Assembly: GCA_947498355.1 (NCBI GenBank)
Contig: CANMKA010000032.1
Coordinates: 1 to 45,441 of the forward strand
Direction of reading: 5' to 3'
Length of the DNA: 45,441 bases
Source: an uncultured Paraglaciecola sp.
GTDB lineage: Bacteria; Pseudomonadota; Gammaproteobacteria; Enterobacterales; Alteromonadaceae
How positions within the stretch are numbered: position 1 is the stretch's first letter; each line of letters opens with the position of its first letter. The notes beneath the pieces were generated by a model that saw only the letters and a program-made list of their open reading frames with translations, did no database searches and had not been told where the DNA came from. This document shows, in pieces, positions 8,813 to 16,558 of the stretch. A program made the position numbers and the translations under genes.

Positions 8813-11407
8813 TTAGTCTATTTTTGTGGGTGCAGCTAAAAATGTACCTTGCCCATATTCGCAACCGGACTCACGTAATATGCTTAGTTGGTCTTGCTTA
8901 GCTATGCCTTCTGCAATTAACTTAAATTTTAGGTGGCTTGAGATAGATAATACAGACTGAATGAGTTTCAGATTGCGCTCGGACCTAGGTAAGGTTTTAA
9001 CAAAGTGGTTATCGACTTTCACATAGTCAAAGGGGTACGAATACAAGTAACTGAGTGATGCTAGGCCGCTGCCAAAGTTGTCTAATACTAAGGTAATGCC
9101 AGCGCGCTTTAAGGTTTTTATAGCAGGCAAAATAAACTGCGAACGTTTGTTTAACGAGTTCTCGTCAAACTCTATAACCAACTTAGTTGGATCAACATCG
9201 CATTCAATCAGTTGTTCAACCAACTGTTGGGCTAATGAGGTTTGTGTCAGGTGGTGAATCGATAGATTGATAGCGACTTTACGCACTTGCTGATCGGCTG
9301 AGCCATCTTTGTACTTGTGTAGTACATCACAAGCTTTACTGAGTAGGTATTTGTCCATCTCAACGGCCAATCCGCATTGCTCAGCAATTTGCCAATATTG
9401 CGCAGCATTAGCTGCAGCTGTTTTTTTATGTTGCCAACGTACCAAGCACTCATCATACAGTACTTGCTGATTGGTCAAATTAGTTACAGATTGCAAGTGA
9501 GTTTCGAAGGCTTGATTAGAAAGCGCTTGGCGGAATTCAGTTTCGATTTCTAGTTCAATCAGTAGTTTTTCGCGCATAGTGCTATCAAATACTACGTATT
9601 GACCTCTGCCTTGAGATTTTGCTTGGTACATAGCAGCATCGGCGTCGCGCAGCACTTCATCGGCTTTTTGGTAGCCACTCTCTAAGTAGGTAATGCCAAT
9701 ACTGGCACCAGAATACATATCTTTGTTATCAAGATTAAAGGGCTTAGCGATTGAACTGATAATACGGGCGGCTATTTCTTCTATGTCTTTAGCTGATTCA
9801 AAGTTATCGAACAAGACCACAAATTCGTCACCACCCAAGCGCGCTAAAAGGTCATGGGCACGGATACATGCATTAATTCTATTGGCGACTTCTTTTAAAA
9901 ATTTGTCGCCTGCTAAATGGCCTAACGAGTCGTTAATTTGTTTGAAGCGATCTAAATCAATAAAGATCACCGCAAAATTGTTTTCTTGATAGCGACCTTT
10001 ATTTGCTAAGGCCAATTCTAGACGACTATTGAACAATACACGATTAGCTAAGCCTGTCAGGGCATCGTGCTGGGCGTCGTACTCTAGTTGGCGCTGAGCT
10101 AACTTGCGCTCTTCAATTTGCTGTTGCAGAGAGTCGTTGGCGGTTCGTAGCTCTTCAGTGCGCTGTTTAACTTCAGCTTCTAGTTTGATGTTATAGGCTT
10201 GCAAGGCTTCGGCGGCTTGTTTACGGCTTAGGGCCACAGCAATGTGATGAGATACAAAGCGTAAAAATTCGAGATCTTTTAAGGTATATTTAGTGGTCTC
10301 ACCATAGCTTTGCACGGCGATCACGCCCGAGATATTGCCGTCTACAATGAGCGGTGCACCTAACCAAGAACTCATTTCTTGGCAAAGGGCATCAGCTGCC
10401 GTCTCTGATACTTCGCCTCCCTTAACTAGTTCTCTAACGTTGCTAGGGTCAATCAGGCTAGCGCTGCCGTGACGAATAATGTACTCGGTTAAGCCCAACC
10501 CCATTGGCCGTGACGTGAAGTTATGGTGTGCTTCGTCTTTGTAATAGGGAAAGTCTAAGTAGTCAGTGTCTGTATTGACTGTTGCGACATAGCAGTTTGG
10601 AGCTTCGATTAGACGTGCCAGAATATCATGGATAGTTGCGTAAAAGTTGCTAGTGTCTTCATTAGCTGAGGCAGAGGCGGATAACTCAGATATTTCGAAT
10701 AGGGCTTGTTGTAAAGATTCTACTTTTTGCCGTTCGCTAATTTCTTCTTGCAGCTCTTCGTTTATTTGGCGCAGCTGTTTTGTACGTTGGCGAATGGTTT
10801 TTTCGTTTAGTTCTCGATTTTTCACTCGGTCTACACAGTTCACAATATGCTGTGACGCAAACAGCAATACCTCGAGGTCTTCAAGAGTATAACGGATCTT
10901 GTCTTGATAATTCTGTACTGCAATCACCCCTATAATTTGCGAACCTCTTAACAGGGGCACCCCAATCCAGTCTGTAGGCATGGGGTTAAAGTGTTTAATC
11001 GATAATTCGGCCACACGCTGGGCTAGGTTTTCTTTGGTTAAAAATAACGGATTCCCAGTGCGCGTGATATAGCCAACCGCCGACTCTTTGAGTTGCTCGG
11101 CAGGCAGAGACGGTAAGTTAGGATCCGCGCATTCATCGACGAAGTATGCAAAGTCAATAACTTGGGTTTCTTCTTCGTAAAAGGCGACAAAAAAATTACT
11201 GGCAGATAAAAAGTTATTAATGATTTCTTGAATGGCAGGATAAAGATTAGAAAGCTCATTGATGGAGCTGGCGAGCTCAGATATTTCGAACAAAGACTTT
11301 TGCATCGCCTCTGAGTGTTGATACTTTTTGGTGATTTTTTGTAGTTGTGGAACTAGCTCTCTCAGCTCTTCCAGAGATAGTTGATTAGCATCATTGTTCG
11401 AATTCAT
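8813..11407 (-). CDS. Tandem-GAF diguanylate cyclase with degenerate EAL domain
   Basis: The 864-residue soluble protein has GAF1 (about 40-190), coiled coil, GAF2 (about 235-395), coiled coil, GGDEF (about 440-610) and EAL (about 620-860). The two GAF domains look like an internal duplication, each opening with LFEISELS/A. The GGDEF motif is intact at 525-529, and an RxxD inhibitory site (RAHD) sits five residues before it. The EAL domain is eroded: ECL replaces EAL, DNFGSG replaces DDFGTG, and EFDEN replaces the usual ExTE. I infer that it makes c-di-GMP and that its EAL part binds or no longer cleaves it. No signal peptide or membrane segment is visible. Confidence 0.88.
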   Translation of the reverse strand: MNSNNDANQLSLEELRELVPQLQKITKKYQHSEAMQKSLFEISELASSINELSNLYPAIQEIINNFLSASNFFVAFYEEETQVIDFAYFVDECADPNLPSLPAEQLKESAVGYITRTGNPLFLTKENLAQRVAELSIKHFNPMPTDWIGVPLLRGSQIIGVIAVQNYQDKIRYTLEDLEVLLFASQHIVNCVDRVKNRELNEKTIRQRTKQLRQINEELQEEISERQKVESLQQALFEISELSASASANEDTSNFYATIHDILARLIEAPNCYVATVNTDTDYLDFPYYKDEAHHNFTSRPMGLGLTEYIIRHGSASLIDPSNVRELVKGGEVSETAADALCQEMSSWLGAPLIVDGNISGVIAVQSYGETTKYTLKDLEFLRFVSHHIAVALSRKQAAEALQAYNIKLEAEVKQRTEELRTANDSLQQQIEERKLAQRQLEYDAQHDALTGLANRVLFNSRLELALANKGRYQENNFAVIFIDLDRFKQINDSLGHLAGDKFLKEVANRINACIRAHDLLARLGGDEFVVLFDNFESAKDIEEIAARIISSIAKPFNLDNKDMYSGASIGITYLESGYQKADEVLRDADAAMYQAKSQGRGQYVVFDSTMREKLLIELEIETEFRQALSNQAFETHLQSVTNLTNQQVLYDECLVRWQHKKTAAANAAQYWQIAEQCGLAVEMDKYLLSKACDVLHKYKDGSADQQVRKVAINLSIHHLTQTSLAQQLVEQLIECDVDPTKLVIEFDENSLNKRSQFILPAIKTLKRAGITLVLDNFGSGLASLSYLYSYPFDYVKVDNHFVKTLPRSERNLKLIQSVLSISSHLKFKLIAEGIAKQDQLSILRESGCEYGQGTFLAAPTKID

Positions 11408-11454
11408 TGATTTTATTACTTATTTTTATTAATGAAATGTCGCTTCCTAAAACC

Positions 11455-11483
11455 AAAAAAAGGCCACGTAAAGCGGCCTTTTA
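11455..11483 (-). terminator. Terminator after the cytochrome c gene
   Basis: Stem AAAGGCC/GGCCTTT with a 9-base loop; read on the minus strand it is followed by a run of seven T residues. It separates the cytochrome gene from the downstream GAF-GGDEF gene, so they are independent units. Confidence 0.85.
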
Positions 11484-11507
11484 GCAAATTGTGACAGCTT
11501 GTAGGAA

Positions 11508-11903
11508 TTATATTCCTTCAATCATATGCTCGATAGCTGCTTTAATGTCGTCATCTGAACAATCGCCGCAGGTACCCATAGGAGGCATAGCACCAACGCC
11601 ATTGATGGCGTTTTTCCACACTACATCAAAGCCCTTTTCTAGTCTGGGAGACCAATCACCCGAATCTTGGAACTTAGGTGCACCCAATACGCCAACACTA
11701 TGACATGCCACACAGGCTTTGTTATATATCTCTGCGCCAGAACGAGGCCCAGCAGAGTCAGATGCGGCCACTGCACCCGCAACATGCACTTGGCCAATAG
11801 GTTTGATGCGAGCTTTTATCTCGTCTTCCGTCATATCTTTAGTCTGAGCAGTAAAGCTCAAAACCACACCAAGGCACAAAGTTAAAAAAGACTTAAATTT
11901 CAC
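11508..11903 (-). CDS. Cytochrome c5-like periplasmic c-type cytochrome
   Basis: A small mono-haem electron carrier of the cytochrome c5 family. After a signal peptide (about 20 residues, hydrophobic FLTLCLGVVLSF) the mature domain has the haem-binding CVACH, the axial Met in GAMPPMG, and the CGDC pair that forms the c5-specific disulfide. I chose the GTG start at 11903 because GGAGAG lies 4 bases upstream; an in-frame TTG at 11915 would place that site inside the gene. It is a single-gene unit ending in a strong terminator. The partner oxidase is not in the window. Confidence 0.88.
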   Translation of the reverse strand: MKFKSFLTLCLGVVLSFTAQTKDMTEDEIKARIKPIGQVHVAGAVAASDSAGPRSGAEIYNKACVACHSVGVLGAPKFQDSGDWSPRLEKGFDVVWKNAINGVGAMPPMGTCGDCSDDDIKAAIEHMIEGI

Positions 11904-12094
11904 GTAACTCTCCAAATCAGATTACTGCTATTTTTCCCAGCAAGGGATTTTCTCATAGAGCAGATTATAACCGCTAACGCGTTGTGAACAACCATTTATC
12001 CTAATCGACTTAATAATTAACCTGAATTCTGGATGACAACTTGCGTTTTCGAAGCAATTTTCTCCAATTACTGTGGAAAAAGGCGTGGCTGGTG

Positions 12095-12130
12095 GCTCTG
12101 AATCGCCTATAAAAATAGGCCATTCAGAGC
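12095..12130. other. Strong 16-bp inverted repeat after the BCCT remnant
   Basis: Arms of 16 bases with one mismatch (12095-12110 and 12115-12130) around an AAAA loop. It lies 22 bases past the stop of the BCCT remnant on the minus strand. The stem is long enough for a terminator, but neither side carries a T-tract, so it could also be a protein-binding site or repetitive palindromic element. Confidence 0.6.
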
Positions 12131-12152
12131 ACATAAGTGGCAGTGTGGAATA

Positions 12153-12908
12153 CTAGTTTTGTTCGGTGTCAGTGGGTTTTTCAACATATATAGTGGTAAG
12201 CCCTTCTTTTTTTCTTTGCAAGTCGTTGTATATGGCAATGACCAGCGACACTCCCATGAGCACCATAACTAAACTAAAGGGCAAGGCGCCAATAACCATA
12301 GCGGTTTGAATGGCACTTAGGCCACCGGCAATAATTAGTCCACCTACTACCAAAGACAAAGCTGCACCCCAAAACAAAATATGAGGGCGAGCTTTGGGGC
12401 CTTCGTCACCTGCCGCGTTAATAGTATTAATGATAAGTACCGCACTGTCGGCCGAGGTAATCAAATAGGTTAGTAGCAAAATCACCACTATTACCGACAT
12501 AAAGTAAGCCAAATTTTCGCTGAGCATAACCCCTAACATGGCAAATAGCTGATTAGCTTGTCCCGCATCAGCGATGGCTCCATTTGCTTCGCCTGAGAGC
12601 TCTAAATCGATAGCGGTTCCGCCCACTAGAGAGAACCACACAAAACACATTACAGCAGGAATAATCATGGCCCCAAAGGTGTATTCACGTATTGTGCGGC
12701 CTTTTGATATACGGGCTAAAAATACGCCAACAAAGGGGGCAAAGGCAATCCACCAAGCCCAGTAAAATATTGTCCATCCGCCTTGCCAAGTTGCTAATGC
12801 GTCTGCGGTTTTGGTGCCATCTTTGGACCAAACCGTAAATATATTGCCGGGTATAGATAATAAATAGTCCCAGATACCTAAAAATAGCCGCCAAGGTTTA
12901 ATTAGAGT
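12153..12908 (-). pseudogene. BCCT-family osmolyte transporter, N-terminally truncated
   Basis: BCCT proteins import betaine, choline or carnitine across the inner membrane. About 250 C-terminal residues remain, including the family hallmark GWTIFYWAWWIAFAPFVGVFLARISKGRTIRE (in two parts) and several helices (YLITSADSAVLIIN). A full protein has about 500-650 residues and 12 helices, so roughly half is missing. The frame meets an in-frame TGA at 12909-12911; beyond it an open stretch runs to an ATG at 13004 but does not restore a BCCT N-terminus. The break lies next to the porin start, so a deletion probably removed the 5' half. A 171-residue C-terminal fragment could still be read from 12668. 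Confidence 0.82.
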
Positions 12909-13032
12909 TCAAAAATAGAGCCCAAAAAAATCTGTCACTAAATTTAAGAAGCGACATTTTTTGTTCTCAGAGGCGGTATTTTGCACCATCAATATAGAGT
13001 CCATTGGGCTTATCCACTTACTAGGCAACTTA

Positions 13033-14125
13033 ATGATTAAAAAATTGTGAACTTGTTTTCTCTTTTCTATATGTACATTCTTTTGCTCTGCTGGTGCCTT
13101 TGCAGGTCCCCAGTTGAGTGCTGGCGTTTGGTGGGGCTACCAAAACGGTGCTAACGATGCCTCTGGAGAGTTTTTAGATCCTGCCTTAATTATCTACGGT
13201 GATGATGATGGCAGCTACGGGCCATGGACATTTAGCAGTGAAGTAAGGTTTGGACGAGGGGCTTTTACCGACCCCGAAAATAATAACAGTGGCGATAATT
13301 TTACTGTCCACAAAGCCTGGATTTCTTATGCCTTTAGCGAAAATGACCAACTTATTGTAGGTAAAAGCCAAGTCCCTTTTGGTTGGAAAACTGCCAATTT
13401 TTGGCCCGGTGATATGCTTCAAGGCGGCTACGGAGACCAAATGGATGTAGGGCTAAAATACTCTGGTAAACGCGATGTGTTTACCTACGATCTAGCGCTT
13501 TATCTGCAAGATGATTGGGGAAGCACCAGTACGGATACGTCTGATGATAATGGACATTGGGGCAGTGCTGCTGAAGGTGCAGAAACCTACCATAAAGGCG
13601 TCACTTATGTGCTTAATCTTGATTGGTCTCCTTTACAGCACCATACTTTTGGTGTGTCTTATCAGCGGGGGGGCTTTACGCGACTGAGTGGCATTTAATG
13701 CAACGGGCGACGTATCGGAAGATGGAGATCATCAAGCGCTTGATTTGCATTATTACTATAATCGTGGCGATATTACGTTTAAATACAGATATATCGATTT
13801 AAGCCGAGATTTTAGAGAAGTGCAGGCTTGTGTGGCTTCAGGCCGATGCCCAGATTTAGAGGTTAAAAATCAGAGAAATGCGTTACATATAGGGTATGCC
13901 CAAGACAAGTGGAACTATTATCTAGAAGCTACCTTTGCAGCGACGGATACAATTGGGAACACCAGTCAATCAGTTAAGGCGTTTGCTCCGGGGGCGTCAT
14001 ATCACTATGGACCAGGATGGATTTACCTCGAATATTTATGGCAAGACGGTTTTATCAATCGCTTTGGTGATGTGGGCGAGGGAGATTTTGAATCTTTGTA
14101 TATTTCGTTCGATTTTTATTATTAA
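13033..14125 (+). pseudogene. Outer-membrane porin gene, broken by a stop and a frameshift
   Basis: Conceptual translation gives MIKKL, then a TGA at 13048-13050, then a hydrophobic stretch ending SAGAFA/GPQ, which is a signal peptide cleavage site. The mature part (SAGVWWGYQNG onward) is rich in aromatic alternating strands and acidic loops, and ends in FDFYY, the terminal aromatic residue needed for barrel assembly. A second lesion, a one-base-type shift between about 13686 and 13698, moves the frame from ...RGGFTRLSG to FNATGDVSEDG.... The total of about 360 residues fits a 16-strand porin, perhaps of the phosphate-selective or related group. With two lesions it should not make a working porin. 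Confidence 0.83.
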
Positions 14126-14167
14126 TCATAGGTTAGTGATTAACTAACAACTGCAAGGTGTAGTATA

Positions 14168-14197
14168 AAAAGCCCAAGTCCAAGTACTTGGGCTTTT
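14168..14197 (+). terminator. Terminator between the porin pseudogene and yqhD
   Basis: Perfect 12-base arms AAAAGCCCAAGT/ACTTGGGCTTTT with a 6-base loop. T and A runs flank both ends, so it can stop transcription from either direction, serving the convergent yqhD gene as well. Confidence 0.88.
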
Positions 14198-14241
14198 GGT
14201 TTAAGAGGTATTAGCTAATTTTTATTGAGCCTTCAAAGTAA

Positions 14242-15396
14242 TTAATATGCATGCTCTAAGATTTTTTTCGATACATCTAAGCTAATGTCACCGTGCTCAC
14301 CTAAGCTGTCTCTACCATTCTCTTGTAGTTTTTGCATAATTTCATCAACGCTTTGTTGGGGTAAATCATATTCAGATATCCGAGTCTTGATGCCCATTTT
14401 CTCAAAGAATTGGCGAGTAGCAGCTATCGTTTGAGTGACCAGTTGCTCATCAGAATCAGCGGTTAAGCCGAACACTTGGCGACCTAGTTGTAATATCTTT
14501 TGGTGTTTTTGGGCAGCCTGTATTTGCATCAAAGACGGCAAAACTATCGCCAAAGTTTGTGCATGGTCGAGTCCGTAAAGCGCAGTGAGTTCATGGCCTA
14601 TCATATGGGTAGCCCAGTCTTGGGGAACGCCTTGCCCTATCAAGCCATTTAACGCCATAGTCGCCGACCACATTACGTTAGCTCGAGTATCGTAATCGTC
14701 TGGTTGCGATAAAGCTTTGGGGCCTTGGTCAATTAAAGTGCGCATAATGGTTTCTGCAAACCCATCTTGAATAGGGGCGTTGACTGGATAAGTCAGGTAT
14801 TGCTCAATCACGTGAACAAAGGCATCTACCACGCCATTACTAATTTGTTTTTCTGGTAGGGTAAAGGTGTACACAGGATCAAGTACCGCAAACTTAGGTT
14901 GCACTACAGGGTTGCCAAACGCTAACTTTTGTTGAGTTGCGCGTTTGGTTACTACTGAATTGCCGTTACTTTCAGACCCAGTTGCAGGAAGGGTTAATAC
15001 AGCACCTAAGGGCAAAGCCTTATCGAAAGGAGCGCCTTTAGCTAAAATGTCCCAAGGGTCACCTTCAAATAAAGCAGCGGCTGCGATGAATTTTGCGCCA
15101 TCTATGACGCTACCGCCACCCACTGCCAAGATAAAATCGATATTGTGGGCTTTGATTAACGGCAAAGCCTGAATGAGTGTTTCGAAGCTAGGGTTCGGCT
15201 CGATACCAGAGAATTCGACAACTGTCATGCCTTCTAACGATGCCATTACATCGTTATAGACCCCATTTTTTTTAATCGAACCTCCACCGTATGCAAGAAG
15301 CACTTTGGCATCTTTTGGCAGGCGGCTGGTAATTTGTGAGGCTTGCCCTTTACCAAACAAAATTTCTGTTTGGTTTTTATATTCAAAATTTAGCAT
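14242..15396 (-). CDS. yqhD: NADPH-dependent aldehyde reductase, YqhD type
   Basis: An iron-containing-type alcohol dehydrogenase that reduces short aldehydes, including lipid-peroxidation products. The 384-residue length and the sequence match E. coli YqhD closely (FGKG, YGGGSIKK, GIEPNPSFETL, AVGGGSVIDG, LPATGSESN, NGVVDAFVH). The metal ligands are Asp191, His195, His264 and His278, and GGGS at 37-40 binds the NADPH phosphates. It is a single-gene unit ending in the shared terminator. No yqhC-like AraC regulator is adjacent, so the control known from E. coli cannot be assumed. Confidence 0.93.
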   Translation of the reverse strand: MLNFEYKNQTEILFGKGQASQITSRLPKDAKVLLAYGGGSIKKNGVYNDVMASLEGMTVVEFSGIEPNPSFETLIQALPLIKAHNIDFILAVGGGSVIDGAKFIAAAALFEGDPWDILAKGAPFDKALPLGAVLTLPATGSESNGNSVVTKRATQQKLAFGNPVVQPKFAVLDPVYTFTLPEKQISNGVVDAFVHVIEQYLTYPVNAPIQDGFAETIMRTLIDQGPKALSQPDDYDTRANVMWSATMALNGLIGQGVPQDWATHMIGHELTALYGLDHAQTLAIVLPSLMQIQAAQKHQKILQLGRQVFGLTADSDEQLVTQTIAATRQFFEKMGIKTRISEYDLPQQSVDEIMQKLQENGRDSLGEHGDISLDVSKKILEHAY

Positions 15397-15636
15397 GAGG
15401 TTATTCCTTAAATCGTTACGAACAGCAAAAATTGCGATAGTTTATTAACGTGCAAAAGGTGAATTTAGGATCCTTCACATACCGATTTATTTAAGCGAAT
15501 GCCGGATCGAATCAATACCTAGCAATCCATAATAGTGGGATTTAGGTGCTAGGGTAGCCATAAAATTCGAATAGAAAGACTTTTAAATGCCTGTCGAGCT
15601 TATTGGGAGTGAATTTCAGAAGTTAATGCGCAAGGC
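15397..15636. other. Spacer between yqhD and the tRNA-linked repeats
   Basis: AT-rich DNA that holds the yqhD promoter on the minus strand and ends at the first 175-bp repeat. I see no gene or clear palindrome. Confidence 0.4.
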
Positions 15637-15811
15637 TTTAAAACGACAAAACCCCGAACATTTCTGTTCAGGGTTTCTATAATAATGGTGCCTCGACCCG
15701 GGATCGTGACTCACGGTTACCGGCAGGGTATGCGGATTTTCAATGTATTGAAAAGCTTGATGTGGCTTGTCATTCAAGGGTTGATTCGGCAATTAACACT
15801 TTTTTATATGG
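15637..15811 (-). repeat. 175-bp tRNA-Phe-derived tandem repeat, distal copy
   Basis: Reading with the tRNA (minus strand), each unit carries, in order: a segment with new inverted repeats (TTTTCAAT/ATTGAAAA and CGTG/CACG), a 13-base piece identical to the anticodon arm of tRNA-Phe (15732-15744), a 21-base piece identical to the tRNA 3' end including CCA (15686-15706), and a copy of the tRNA terminator. This copy differs from the next at only a few positions. It is the farthest from the intact tRNA gene. Confidence 0.9.
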
Positions 15812-15986
15812 TTTAAAACGACAAAACCCCGAACATTTCTGTTCAGGGCTTTTAGAATAATGGTGCCTCGACCGGGGATCGTGACTCACGGTTACCGGCA
15901 GGGTATGCGGATTTTCAATGTATTGAAAAGCTTGATGTGGCTTGTCATTCAAGGATTGAGTCGGCAATTAACACTTTTTTATATGG
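15812..15986 (-). repeat. 175-bp tRNA-Phe-derived tandem repeat, proximal copy
   Basis: The second full unit, exactly 175 bases like the first. Its tRNA 3'-end piece (15861-15881) has one mismatch to the intact tRNA, a C to G change in the T-arm region. It ends directly at the terminator of the intact tRNA-Phe gene, so repeat units and the real gene are in the same phase: repeat start 15637, 15812 and 15987. Confidence 0.9.
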
Positions 15987-16035
15987 TTTAAAACGACAAA
16001 ACCCCGAACATTTCTGTTCAGGGTTTCTAGAATAA
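15987..16035 (-). terminator. tRNA-Phe terminator (also present in both repeats)
   Basis: Read on the minus strand, arms CCCTGAAC/GTTCGGGG around AGAAAT are followed by TTTTGTCGTTTT. The same element occurs in each 175-bp repeat, one of which has GGGCTTTT in place of GGGTTTCT beside the stem. The interrupted T-tract may allow some readthrough into the repeats. Confidence 0.75.
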
Positions 16036-16111
16036 TGGTGCCTCGACCCGGGATCGAACCAGGGACACGCGGATTTTCAATCCGCTGCTCTACCAACTGA
16101 GCTATCGAGGC
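16036..16111 (-). tRNA. tRNA-Phe (anticodon GAA)
   Basis: A complete 76-nt tRNA with encoded CCA. The acceptor stem pairs GCCTCGA with TCGAGGC, the D-loop has AGCTCAGTTGGTAGAGC, the anticodon arm is GCGGATTGAAAATCCGC with anticodon GAA, and the T-arm contains GGTTCGATCC. It is a single-gene unit with its own promoter upstream and terminator downstream. Its 3' end and part of its anticodon arm recur in the two 175-bp repeats that follow it. Confidence 0.97.
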
Positions 16112-16151
16112 TTTAACGTTACAAGCTGTGCCTGCTTCGTTGTGGGTGCGT

Positions 16152-16180
16152 ATTAAACGGATTTACGGGATTCAAGTCAA
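16152..16180 (-). promoter_or_regulatory. sigma-70 promoter of tRNA-Phe
   Basis: On the minus strand TTGACT (16180-16175) and TTTAAT (16157-16152) are separated by exactly 17 bases. The bases after the -10 box read ACGCACCC, a GC-rich discriminator of the kind found at stringently controlled stable-RNA promoters. The predicted transcript would start about 35 bases before the tRNA. Confidence 0.85.
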
Positions 16181-16263
16181 CCTATTTTTTTGGAATTTTG
16201 TTTGATCGCTTATAGTTTAAGCAATTCCGTGTATATTTGGTTGCTCTGTGGCCCTTCTAGGAG

Positions 16264-16539
16264 CTAGTAGGAGCTAGGTGGCACATATCCTTCGATATCT
16301 GGCTCTTTTCCTTCAAACAGAAAAGCCTGCATTTGCTCTTCTAAAAATTTGCGCGCGTTAGGTTCCATCATGTTTAATTTATTTTCGTTGATCAACATTG
16401 TTTGCTTAGACTGCCATTCTGCCCATGCTTCTTTACTGATGTTATCGAAAATCTTTTTACCAAGATCCCCAGGGTACAGTTGAAAGTCTAGGCCGTCAGC
16501 GTCTTTTTTTAAGCGCTGGCAAAATATCGTTCTACTCAT
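16264..16539 (-). CDS. yggX: Fe(2+)-trafficking / oxidative damage protection protein YggX
   Basis: YggX is a small cytoplasmic protein that protects iron-sulfur clusters from oxidation. The 91-residue protein has the family N-terminus [19 protein letters not shown] with the conserved Cys7, and the [21 protein letters not shown] block. It lies 19 bases downstream of mutY on the same strand, the same mutY-yggX operon as in E. coli. The pairing makes sense because MutY carries a 4Fe-4S cluster. Confidence 0.95.
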   Translation of the reverse strand: MSRTIFCQRLKKDADGLDFQLYPGDLGKKIFDNISKEAWAEWQSKQTMLINENKLNMMEPNARKFLEEQMQAFLFEGKEPDIEGYVPPSSY

Positions 16540-16558
16540 GATGGTATTTATATTCCTG

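Noticed and set aside
13668..13674. Run of seven G as the site of the porin frameshift
   Set aside because: Shifting the frame there brings in a TGA at about 13684-13686, so the change must lie after it, between about 13686 and 13698.
15770..15967. 65-codon open frame within the tRNA-linked repeats (minus strand)
   Set aside because: It is made of repeat and terminator sequence and starts mid-unit; the DNA is explained by tRNA-derived repeats. A peptide as in tyrT (Tpr) cannot be excluded but has no start signal here.
15637..16035. CRISPR array
   Set aside because: Units are 175 bp, nearly identical throughout, with no variable spacers and no cas genes.
15637..16111. Integrated element bounded by tRNA att sites
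   Set aside because: The tRNA 3'-end copies do recall att sites, but there is no integrase or cargo between them, only identical 175-bp units.
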